This document shows positions 1 through 10,589 of a stretch of 64,000 nucleotides of DNA, piece after piece. The stretch comes from Terana coerulea. Taxonomy: Eukaryota; Basidiomycota; Agaricomycetes; Polyporales; Phanerochaetaceae. The notes under the pieces were generated by a model. The model had not been told where the DNA came from and searched no databases. It was given only the letters and a program-made list of their open reading frames with translations. Position 1 is the stretch's first letter; every line of letters starts with the position of its first letter. Where the stretch lies: assembly GCA_024811115.1 (NCBI GenBank), contig JAKOGH010000168.1:186001-250000 (forward strand). The letters run 5' to 3'. Made by a program: the position numbers and the translations under genes.

Positions 1-701
1 GCTGTGAAGCTGAACCCTGCAACATAGCGCAATCTCAGTCCAGCACTACCCTGTGAGAATACATCCTTGGGGGGCATTCGTGGACCAGACATTGCGATAC
101 CGACAAAAGAACAGAAGACTGTTAAGTAGTCGTGACTAGGGCTGATGACTTGGTACATGTGCCCAGCTGACAGGGGCCCTCGGTCGTGGGAGCGCTCAAG
201 CTCAACCCTCCCTTGAGACGTTGGGTATCGTGTATCGCCACGTCAAGATGGTGAAGCCTGCGTACTGTGGTCGTGAAGTGCAGTGTCGCGGAACCGAATC
301 CGGAGGGACGAGGCGCATGCGGTGTGCGGTGGCTGCCGGTTTGAAATTTGATTAGCGCTTGTGCCACAACCCGCGGCTGATCGTCTGTCTAAATATAGTG
401 TGACGATCTCACGGTCACGACTTTGATCAGGCCGCTTTGACTCGGTGGTTTGAAGTCGCCTAAGTGCCGTACTCAAGAAGACATGTTCTACCAGTAGCCG
501 TTACTGTTGTGTTATAGATATATGACTGCATACAACATAACTGATGGACACAATTATGAGGACGCCGATGATATCTGTGAGGCATCACCACCGTGACCGC
601 ACTTCCGTCCTCACGATGCGTTCGCCGTCGTGCCTTCGAGGTTTTACGCGAGCTCACCACGCTTCTTGTCCGATAGATGGTCAGCCTCCTACAGAATACC
701 A
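1..701. other. Sequence without recognised gene
   Basis: Only short overlapping reading frames with no recognisable domain. It probably contains the 3' untranslated region of the leftward-transcribed DUF6534 gene. No repeat or RNA gene seen. Confidence 0.5.
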
Positions 702-2205
702 TTATTCAAACTCCAGTATCGTAACCGATGAGCGAGAAGCACTGACCTGTTCATGCATAGATGAACCATCCGGACTAATCCAAACCTCCTGCTGAATGTG
801 CACGCCATCGCGCACAGGTTCGACCGAGTGTGGCACCTGAGGCTGGTGAGCAAGCGATACGTGTGCGCGAGTGGGGCGGTGCACGAAGGGTTCCTGATGG
901 AGCGACTGCCGCATTGCGTCGCTGGTCCCGTTAGCGACCACTATCGTCATACGGCTGTTGAATATGACGAGCAGGGAATTGGAGTACATTTTGCCCAAGA
1001 TAGTACAGGCTGTTGTGTAGTAGGATCCTTGCGGGACAGCGAGGTACAGAACCAGAGCTACGATGGCCGCTAACGCTGAAGACAACATCAGCATTTCCCT
1101 CGTGGATTGAATGACATATAATGAAAGCTTGACACTTACCGGTGAGCGAACCGGTTCCAACGAAAAGACGAACTAATTTTGTGACAATCTTATGGGTTTC
1201 AGATATACCAGTGTCATGACGAAGAAGCTGGACTGTGCATTAGCGCACCCTGAATCGCCGCAGATAACCTTGCTCACCCAGAAGGCCATGCAGACCGCGA
1301 TCATTACATCACAAACCGCACTTCCACCTAGCCAGAGCTAAAGAAATGGATTAGCGGTTATGTAAATTCCGAGGATCATACAAGACCTGCGGAGTGACAC
1401 GTACTGGTAGAAGCCTCTTATCCTTTTGCTGTATGGCAGCAAAGTCTTCAACTTTGCCACCGCTTCAACAGAAAGAATTATTGACGTCAACGACTGAAGG
1501 AGGGAAATCTATATTTGTATGAGATTTAGGTCACTCTCTGATTTTGAAGCAGCTCAACAGACAGCTTACCGCGCATATAAGCAGAGGTACAAAAGCAGAC
1601 TTGGACAAGATCTTTATCCGGTAGGCGTAGAAAACTTGCACGGTGAAGCTAACTATTACTTGCAGGTCAGATGCAGTGTATGTGAAAGCCATCAATCCAC
1701 TCACTGATACTAGTGAAAATTGGTACTGAGATCCACTCGAGCTGCAAGGAGGCAAGAAGCGCTGCGTCTCCGAAGTGGTTTGCATACGCATTGAATACAT
1801 CGCGTGTCACAATGACAGTCTGAGCAGTGTCGAGAAGGAATATGCCATATGCAAGAGATTTGGAGACCAAAGAGTCCTTTGGGAAGGATATGTGATACCA
1901 GTCTGATAGAAACTTTGTTACATTAGCATGAGTAAAAAGTAATGTTGTACGCACAGACTTGAACCGATAGTACACCATATAGACCCCAGTTGAAGAAAGC
2001 GGCAAGGAGCTGTAATTCAACTCAATGCGGATATTAGCACAGCGGGGCGATGCCGACTGACCCTTGGTGCAGCGCTGTAAGGGTACGTGAGTGTATCAAT
2101 GTGACCAAAATGACGATGTGAAGCTTACTTCGCCGGCGAAGCGGTTACTGCTGAGCCTGCTGCTTGCATGGCTGACATGTTGATGAACGGTACAGCGTCG
2201 GACAT
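702..2205 (-). CDS. DUF6534-domain multi-pass membrane protein
   Basis: Fungal-specific membrane protein of unknown function, probably seven-helix (DUF6533/6534 group). Family hallmarks read from the minus strand are NWGLYGVLSVQV, then HISFPKD, then FLLDTAQTVIV, then FYAYRI near 1.63 kb, SAVCDVMIAV near 1.33 kb, and the diagnostic LGKMYSNSLLVIFNSR near the C-terminus. The start at 2205 is chosen because it gives an open first exon (2129-2205) ending in a GTAAGC donor. The frame then needs a 13-nt micro-exon at 2062-2074, flanked by introns of 54 and 52 nt, before the NWGLYG exon starts at 2009. The next intron (52 nt, GTGCGT donor) restores VQVYWYHISFPKD. With these splices no frameshift is needed. 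The C-terminal tail (about 80 aa) is polar and presumably cytoplasmic. The family call is firm; the exact 5' end is less so. Confidence 0.8.
2062..2074 (-). other. Proposed 13-nt micro-exon of the DUF6534 gene
   Basis: A 13-nt segment between a TTACAG acceptor and a GTCAGT donor. It supplies the residues just before LLAAFFNWG and keeps the frame. Reading through instead meets a TAA stop, and the alternative 31-nt intron gives the wrong phase. The intron on its 3' side contains a CTAAT branch-point-like motif. Confidence 0.55.
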
Positions 2206-3394
2206 GATGTATAGCAAGGAACAGCGACTGTGTTGTGACGACTTTATATCCGAACATTTGCTTAAATATGTGTATCAATGGCGCACCGTAATAGCACTCA
2301 ACCGGCGTATTGCGACGCCATTTGCAGGGCCTTCGTAGCCTCATTAGCTGGCATGCACCGGCCGAACGGATCTGTGGTCTTCAGACGAAGAAGCCTGTCC
2401 AAGAATTACTCAACATATGAAGATGCCGTGTACTGTGCTCTGGAGCAATACAGAATGACGTACCAATTCAGACCTCCCCGTCTCCGATAGCAAAGAAGTT
2501 GATACATCTCAAACACGTTCCTGTTCAAATCTATCATGCGTGTATTACAGGCGTCTCAAATCCCTCACTCACAGATCATACAACAGACAGCTGCGGTGTC
2601 TCCGACAAAGCCAGGACCAGTGATTTCCACCATCGGCTATCTGGTCTAATCTTAGCCGTGGTGCGGCTGGGAAACCTCCGTCCATCATGGATTCAGCTTT
2701 TGAATGCGCGACGATTGGTTTTAACCCGAGATTCAAATTCAGTGCTTATTTTTATCGTGATTGGTTGACTTACCGGATGTGTAAATGCGAGCTCCTTAGC
2801 CATAGCATACATTGATTCTGGACAACGGCACGCTCAGTCTTCATCCAGATGACTTTGTCATGGGTCCACATGCCACCTGGCGCCGCCGAGCGGCAGGGTC
2901 CAATACGCTTGTGATAGGCCAGAGCCGTTGGGGGCGATGCATGCCCTATCTCAAGGCCCTCATTGAACGAGTAGTCGCACGGGTACACGATTCTCTGGGT
3001 CTGGGTGTGTCGTATGAGCTCAGGTAAAGCAAGTACTGGCACTGGCAAGTGATGGTAAGTTGACCTTACTGTGCAGAGTACCCCCGAGCTGATGTTGTTC
3101 GGGTTCGATCATGGAAGCACGCGCGAGCTACACAAGTGCAGCATTAGGCGGCGAGAATACGTCGAGGAATATGTACGAATAGTCAGCATGAACAGTTTGA
3201 GGTGGAAGAACGTGAGAAAGCGAAGCCGTCGTGGCGTTGAACCAAGCGCTACCCGAGGACAAACTTAGAAACCGGTAAAATGTGCAGTAACGGGATATCC
3301 TGATATGGAAGAATCTGGAGAAAAGGGCAAATCGGGGCGGGTGCCGAGAAAAGAAGGGCGAGCGCTTGCGTCTCTGCGTGACGTTGAATACCGG
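2206..3394. other. Intergenic, no recognised gene
   Basis: Several overlapping frames of 70-90 codons on both strands, none with a recognisable motif or convincing splice pattern. Includes the presumed promoter of the leftward DUF6534 gene. Confidence 0.4.
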
Positions 3395-3615
3395 CTACTT
3401 GCAGCATGCAGTAGTCTCGTTCCCAGAACGCTTCAGACTCCGATCGCCAATTACGGTTGGTCGCCCTGTCGGAGATCGTAAAAACGAATCCAAGCCCCAC
3501 TTCAGACGGGGAGCTTGGATTCGTTTTTACGATCTCCGATTGAGCGACCGAACCGCATTGAGCGATTCGGAGTTCGAACGGTCTGGAACCGTGACTACTA
3601 GCATGCAAGTTGCTG
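3395..3615. repeat. Fold-back inverted repeat (about 100-bp arms)
   Basis: The centre is a perfect 26-bp inverted repeat (3470-3495 against 3513-3538) around a 17-nt loop. Outward, the arms stay alignable with mismatches and small gaps to about 3395 and 3615: GGTTGGTCGCC pairs with a diverged GGTTCGGTCGC, and GCATGCAGTAGTC with GCATGCTAGTAGTC. The core is perfect while the flanks have decayed. No open reading frame fits it. It could be a fold-back or MITE remnant or a source of a hairpin transcript. No target-site duplication was found. Confidence 0.7.
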
Positions 3616-5004
3616 GCCACCAGCAAACTGTTTCGCCCGCGCTGTCAAGTAGCGCAGTGCCCCAATGCACATTAGGCTCTTATCTTCGACGTGTAGAAGC
3701 AGCAGCAATTGTACCACCGCGCGGCCTGACATCCATGTCTTCGATTGCAGGCACCGCCGTCCGCCACTGAGGCCCAGTGAGGCCTGAGGCTCTGTACGGA
3801 ACCCATGCCGACTCGCTACCAATGTCACGAACCTTGTGAACCGGGGCTAGGAGACGAATCATACCGCGCGCTGCTTGCATCGTGGTATGTCACAGAAATT
3901 ATACTTGGGGCTGAGCAGAGCGGTCTTCTTGACAGATACAATCGCAATCCAAAGCCTAATTTGGCAAGGGAACCTGCGGCTTGACTCGGCCGAGCGTCGA
4001 GTGAATGCAGCCGGGACGTCGTACCAAGAGGTTGCAAGCCGCAGTTAAAGCTAAAGGCTCTCCGCGAGGCACACACTGCTAACAGCAATTTTGCACCGGC
4101 GGTGGCAGCCAAACGTTTGATCGTCCTCGGCATGTCGGACACGTTGGCTATGTGGAATGGCGCTGTTGAACCTAGATAGGCCGGGTGTGCTTTGCCGTTG
4201 GGAGCGGTACAGTCTTGCCTTCTTCATTCGCGGAATGGAGGTCGCTGAAATGTCCACCGGTATTTTGCTTTCAAATTCGATTAGTTAACACGACGCTTCC
4301 CAGCATACTTGAATGTTCAAGCGATTTCAGAGCTCTGGATCATCAGCATGTGTATTGCTTCCCAGTCCCAATATCGACTTCCTAACACAAGGTGAGCTCT
4401 TCAACGTATCTTCTATCTGCTCCGTATGCACCGGTATACTGTTGGCTTAGTCTCCGCCGAGTAGCACCACTGTGCCGCAAACAAATAGCTATGGTAGCTT
4501 CTCAGCCTCGAAGTTCGCAGAGACGTCATATGTGATATACTGCTACCTGCGTACTGGTACGGGATTGCGTCGTGCTGCTGCTCGGGCGCGTAGATAACCT
4601 TTTCGCCGCCGTCGTATGTGCCCCTGTTGGTGCGCGGCGCCAGGACCACATACCAATTAACAGCAGGATGAAGCCACCCTCAGCATTGAAAAGCAGTGGA
4701 GCGGCTATAATTTTTTTCAGCAGGGAATAAGCTCTTAGGCCTTTGTTTGATCAAACAGCTCTCCAGAATAGTATGTTGTATTATACATAGTCTGCGGCAG
4801 CTAAGTACATGCAGCGAGCCACAATTACACGAGAGAAAGCTGCAGAGCACGTTGTATAAGCTGCGGGGCTGTAGCGTGGGCGGGACCAAGCCTAGGAACC
4901 CGCCCACGGGCACTCTTACAGGTGCTCAAGAAGAGCAGCTGTCTCCGTAGAACGTGGAACGACGCTACAGTCGAACGGCTCAGGATGGCTACAAGAGAAT
5001 TTGG
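3616..5004. other. Intergenic, one short hairpin
   Basis: No recognisable gene. A GC-rich 9-bp inverted repeat (GTGGGCGGG at 4876-4884, CCCGCCCAC at 4899-4907) lies about 100 bp beyond the P450 stop codon, in its downstream region. Confidence 0.4.
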
Positions 5005-7164
5005 TCAGTTAAATAATTCGAACTCTCCAAAAATGCCAAGGATCAACCTGGTTATGATAGTCGTAAACTTGACCTGAGGCTCCGGGGTATGCCCCTCAGT
5101 GTCGGTAGGAGACCGTATGTTGAATATAGCCAAGATAGACGCCACCACGATCCAAATTGTAGATTCTGCCAGGTCTTGACCAGGGCATTTTCTGTGTGCG
5201 CAAAGGTCGAAGAAATGCTCTCAGTCAGGCGGAAAGCACGCACCTGCGTCCAAACCCGAATGTTATGTTCTTTGAACGATGCTCACTACGTGGCGGTAGG
5301 AATCGTTCTGGGCAGAACACTTCAGGATCCTTGTACACAGTGGGGTCATATGCCATAGCTCTGAGAGTCGATCTCGTATGAGTCCGGCAGTCTGCAAAGT
5401 GGGTTCAAGGCGTACCTATGATTTGTGATTAATATACTTCCTTTGGGGATACGCATGCCTCGGTACACGTCATCCTGCTCGCACAAATGGGGGATGTCTG
5501 TACATCCAGCATGAGAGCCACGCTGGTCGCTGAATAGATACCGCACTTACTCAGAGGAAAGGTAGGACGCCACCTATATGTCGATGTGGTGAATGAGTGC
5601 TCCCTTGATAAGAAAACGTACCAGAAAACGTACCTCTGCGATTCTTGTAAAACGGCTTCAAGATAAGGGAGAGCGTTACGATGAGCGTAGTCAGGCAGCT
5701 GTCCCGCCTCTACAACTGCATCCAGCTCTTCTTGAACCTTGCGCTGTACCTCTGGAAACAGTAGCATGGCAGCAACGCAATTCATGATTGTCGACCATGT
5801 CTAGGGTATCGAATTAATAATGAATTGTGTAGCCACACGGAGAAAATACCGTCTCTGCGCCACCTAGGAGACTGGTGAAGACATTGAAAGATTTTTCTGA
5901 ACTATCACTCACCACCAAGAATAACCTCCGCCATGGTCTGGAGAAAGCGCAGGTCATGCTCAGGGTAACACACGTCTTGCTGAAGATGTTCGTAGTGAGA
6001 GGCGATAACGCTTGGACGCGCACTTCCAAGTGACTATGGGTGCTTCAGACCAAATTAGGACGATGTATATTGCGCTAATCTCACCATAGACTGACAAAAT
6101 CTTGCAAAAAGATCACTTGAGATTAAGTCTTGTACATCCCTGGTGTCTGTTTGCTGCAATGTAAGACAACTTCCCTCACATGAGCGATGCCTACAGCACG
6201 TACGCCGAGCCACACTCAGGCAGCGAGGACTGGGAAGCCATTCTGGCAACGATGTGACTACCCAAAAATCAGCTGAAGTATTTAAAAGGTCATACAAGTA
6301 CTCACGGAATGGGAAAAGATCTACGGATGAAGTGTCTCCCATTGCAAGGACGGTCTCGTTGACTACAGAAAACGACCCAATGAATGGATCGGCGTCCGAA
6401 GAAACCTCATAGCCATAGACAATGTCTAGCACCAATGCTGTCGTGAATCTGCAATGCAGGAGGTCCGGTGAAGTTCAGCAGCCAGAGCGAAAGAAGATCG
6501 CACCGAGTGAGGTGTCGTGCGATCCCGGCAGGATCTTGCAATAGATTTCTCAACAGGATGTGAGTCTGGTTAAGTTGTAGCGTGCGATACTTCTCATTGA
6601 CTACAGGGTTGAACTCATGCTTCATAAATTTGCGCTGTGTGCGAAACCGGTCATCGTGGGGTAGGAATGCAATTTGCCTGCCCCATCCAATGCTATTGTG
6701 CACAAGAAGTAGCTTTCAGACGCGCGTTAGGGTATGGAGACTTCATGACGCACACGTTTTGTAGATGGAAGTCCGGGCGGCTGCTGTAGATAGCTCCTCG
6801 CGTCTCGAGAAGGTCGGATGCTGCAGCCTGACTGCTGATAACGACAACGTGCTTGCCCTTAATGCGTAGGTGCATGACGTCCCCTGTAAGCATGTGAGAA
6901 GTGAGTTCGAGAGAAGGTTTTTTCGCTCTTACCATACAACTTGGCCAAATCCGCGAACACAAACTCGGGGTTGATCAAAGGCGACTGAAGATAACCAAGG
7001 TAAGGAAGACCAGTAGGCCCAGGCGGCAACGGGTTTGCATGTCGATGTGAGCGGATCCATGACCATACTATTGCGAGGGAAACAACGGTGAACAGGGTGT
7101 AACAGTGAATCTCTAGCATGGTGACCGTGATAATGAACTGAGATATGAGCATGATGTTGCTCAC
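5005..7164 (-). CDS. Cytochrome P450 monooxygenase (OrdA-like)
   Basis: Microsomal haem-thiolate monooxygenase; substrate unknown. The N-terminus is a hydrophobic anchor followed by the proline hinge PLPPGPTGLPYLGYL. The I-helix reads GGAETTWSTIMN across an intron near 5.8 kb. The K-helix ExxR is QESQR at about 5.6 kb, split from WRPTFPL by an intron. The PERF motif is CPERFLP near 5.3 kb. The haem-binding loop FGFGRRKCPGQDLAE is assembled across the intron near 5.22 kb, with the axial cysteine in KCPG. The protein ends EFELFN before a TGA. All key residues are present and the frame is clean through about seven introns, so the gene looks functional. An in-frame ATG a little downstream (MLEIHCYTLF) is an alternative start. 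It is divergent from the MFS gene across a 1.4-kb shared upstream region. Confidence 0.93.
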
Positions 7165-8610
7165 GGTTATATACCATGCACTCAGTTTGTATGAAGCGAC
7201 AGCCCGACTAGCATCAGAACTTTTGAGTTCTCCAGTTCATTTTCGAGGCCTTCTGAGGAGTCTGGAGGAGCTGCCGCTCCGGTGACTGCGGTGGTGACCA
7301 TCTCTTCGGTGCTTAGCGCAGATTGAAACTGGCGTATATGGCCGTTCCCCAAGGTGCTACCCAGCGGTGTCAGGAGCACCATATCGACCTATAGGGGATT
7401 ATTTCGGTAGCTCAGAGTTGGGTTGGATACACCAATAGCCTGATAGAACTTACTGTGCCAGTGGAGCCCAGCCTGCCAGTGATGGACACGTCAGTGTATG
7501 GGACAAATCAGAAGTGTAAGGTACTTGCTAAAGCAGCACCCCGCTGAAGCTCACTTCTATCGGTTCGGCGCACAGGTCGACCAATACACTACCAAACTCT
7601 TGCTACTACTGAGTGGGACAGAGCTTGAAGCTGACTGGTGACTCGGGAGTCGAATGCGGCTGCGCGGCATTGACCGCGCCCTGCACGTGATCGAGAGTTG
7701 CCGACGCCACCAGACCGCCGCCGGCTCGGACTGTCTCATCCGAGTCCGAGTCCTTAGCCTTCGCACAAGTATTCGCACCCACACACGAACACTATGCACA
7801 ATTGTGTTGCGCCTATGTGTTATTCTACATGGTTAGATGAATTCATTCAGAAATAGGTTCCAGATGCTGACGCTGACAGCATGTCTCGCGGCCCAGCACC
7901 AACACTGGCACAAGCTCCGACGCCAACTCTGGCAACGCGCCAGGAAGTCTTCGATACATCGAACACGGGGAATCTTCTGCGAGTGACCCGTATCTTAATC
8001 CATTCGGCATGAACTGACGTGGCTATACAGTAAGGGGCTTACCCCTTCCCACTGCGAAAGCGCCTACCCCGGACGGGGACTCGTCTTGTCACATCACTTC
8101 CCCGCCGTTCGGACAGAAGACGTACCTGGTCTACTGGCATCGCGATCTCAGGGCAGATAGAAGCATCTGGATTCATCTTGGAACGACTGGAAAGTTCAAA
8201 AGTCAAACCTAGCTTTATGTGTACGTTCCGCGGTGGTTCCGCATGTTTGCAATGGTTCATCTCCTTTCCAGGGGCAAACATCGGCAGATATGCCGCACGG
8301 CTGCACCTATCCGTTTCCCTATCCGGAAGGGCGTGCAAAGGCACCATCCTTCGAGAACCTACAAGCTCACCTGTCCAACATCAGAATCGGATGCATGGAT
8401 GGTTCAAGTGGAAACTCGCCTTGGAGCTGTTCTCTAGAAGAGGTTTTATAAGTGAACAACTGCGCAGAGTTACACATCCGCATGGAGTAACTCTGGTATA
8501 CGTGGATAGAACTTAAATTGCTCCAACTCGAACAACTTGTACCCAGCCGTCGCCAGTCGAATCCGATCAACGGTCGCTCCGCGCCTTATCTCACACAGGT
8601 ATGCACAATA
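7165..8610. other. Divergent intergenic region between P450 and MFS genes
   Basis: Holds both promoters. Small reading frames here (for example on the minus strand at 7182-7382 and the plus strand at 8178-8516) show no recognisable domain. I see no convincing repeat. Confidence 0.4.
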
Positions 8611-10403
8611 CATGTCTATCGAGAGCACGTCTCTTTTTGCACTAAACATGGCGCAGGAGGAAATGAACCCCTCGTCCTGCGAGAAGAATGGTGCTCAGCT
8701 TGACAAGTTTACCGTTCATCCCGAGTTCTGTGACAACACTCAGGCGCTTTCCGCAATAGCTGATGTAAATGCGGAGAGAAGGTATGGCCGCAGCCTGTCA
8801 TTTCTAGACATATGCTTACCTCGTTGTAGGCTTGTTAGGCGCATCGACATGCGCTTGGTGCCGGTCTCAATGTTCATTTATCTGCTATGCTTTTTCGATC
8901 ACTCAAACATCGTGAGCTAGTTTCATTGCATACCAAAGTGGGTTTATCTGAACATGCACCAGGGGAATGCTAGAATATTGAACGCTTACACGGGCGACTC
9001 CCTTGCACAGACACTCTACCTCTCTAATCGCCAGTATTTGGTGGTCCTCATAGTCTTCATTGTCGCGGAAATAGTATTTGAGCTGCCATCCAACTACATG
9101 CTAAAGAGGTTAAGACCAAGTCGGTGGTATGTGTGCTCTTCCGCGATGCCCACTTGTAGTTAACTTACTCACACCATCGTACCAGGTTGGCTTTTCTCAT
9201 GGTCAGCTGGGGTGTATGCACAATGCTCACAGGAATCGTGCAGAGCTTTGTCGGCCTAGTCATCGTCCGTCTCTTTCTTGCGGTCTTCGAAGCAGGGTTG
9301 TTTCCTGGCATGATCTACTGCCTCACCTTCTGGTACAAGCAAGATGAGCGAGCATTACGGGCGGCCCTGATCATGTGTGGTGCAACGCTAGGTATGTGAC
9401 CTACTCACCTCAACGATCATTTCACGAACGCTGCTACAGGTGGTGCGTTTGGGGGCGCTGTGGCTTTTGGGATAGGCCACATGAACGGCGTGCGGAACCT
9501 CCAAGCCTGGCGATGGCTCTTCTTCATTGAAGGGATCCCGTCTTGTATATGTGCCCCTCTCGTATGGTTTCACTATCCAGACTTCCCGGAAACCGCGACA
9601 TGGCTTACGAATTCCGAGCGGGGACTTGCCATTGAACGCATCAAAGGCGTGGCATCTCTCGGACATGCCAAGCTTACATGGGAAGACGCCAAGAATACTC
9701 TACTTGAATGGCCGCTCTACCTTTATTACATGCTGAATGTCTCCTTCTCGGTCACATTCTCCAGTATTGCACTTTTTGCCCCGACAATCGTCTCAGGACT
9801 GGGGTATCAGGGACTGGCGGCTCAGCTATTTACCGTTCCACCATACGCTCTTGCATTCATCGTGACAATATTGGTGGCGTGGCAGTCGGATAGGCGGAAG
9901 ATACGATCACTGGGGTTATTCGTGTCACTCGCACTTGCCGGACTGAGCTTTGTAGTACAAGGTGAGTAGCCCCAGTCCGCTTTCACCAAGACTCAACGCT
10001 CAAATGTCGCAGGCGTCCTACCAGCGCATGCCTTCACAGCACGTTATGTCATGTTGTGCATTGGAGTCTCGTCTTCATTTACTGCGAACCCCTTACTGTT
10101 GAGCTGGCTTACCGCGAACTGTCGGAATACGGGCGCAATGATTCTTGGACTGACGCTCAGCACATCCATTGGGCAGATCGGTCAAATCATTGGTTTGCAA
10201 CTTCTCCTCTCATACCATTCCATACTGAAGATTACTCAGGGATATTCATATACAAGGCCTCCGACGCACCAGGATACCCGACAGGTCACTTCACGAACGC
10301 TGCCTTCTTGATGGTAGGCGCCGTCCTCGCGCTTGCTTTGCGACTTGTATACATCTCTCGAAACCGTCGACTTCCCTTGGGCGAGAGATTGTGGGAGTTA
10401 TAA
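8611..10403 (+). CDS. MFS anion:cation symporter (Dal5/allantoate permease type)
   Basis: Major facilitator superfamily transporter of the plasma membrane; this subfamily carries organic anions such as allantoate, nicotinate or pantothenate. Family landmarks are RIDMRLVPVSMFIYLLCFFD in helix 1, SNI|GNARILN across the second intron, ELPSNYMLKRLRPSRW after helix 2, RLFLAVFEAGLFPGMIYCL, and the paired WYKQDERALRAAL and WRWLFFIEGIP segments. The C-terminal half carries FAPTIVSGLGYQG and VAWQSDRRKIRS, and the last exon ends with SRNRRLPLGERLWEL before the stop. About five short introns, all with GT..AG ends, and no frameshift. Starts at 8647 or 8537 are also in frame; 8611 is a compromise. The substrate cannot be inferred. 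Confidence 0.9.
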
Positions 10404-10589
10404 TTTATGTGTATTCGCCCATAGATAATGCCATAAGAGAGTCAAATGCTGAGCGTCTGGGACCCAATGTGCGCCCGACGATAATCCCCGACATGCGAAC
10501 CTGACCATATACATATTGTTCAACTTTCCAGTTACACCTATATTACACAGACACCAAGTGACAACAATACTACGATCAATCAACGCCGC

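Noticed and set aside
2010..2040. 31-nt intron in the DUF6534 gene
   Set aside because: It gives the wrong phase and is far below the 48-59 nt size seen elsewhere; the micro-exon model fits better.
4876..4907. Bacterial-type terminator hairpin
   Set aside because: The context is a spliced eukaryotic genome; the GC-rich stem has no T run and is likely incidental.
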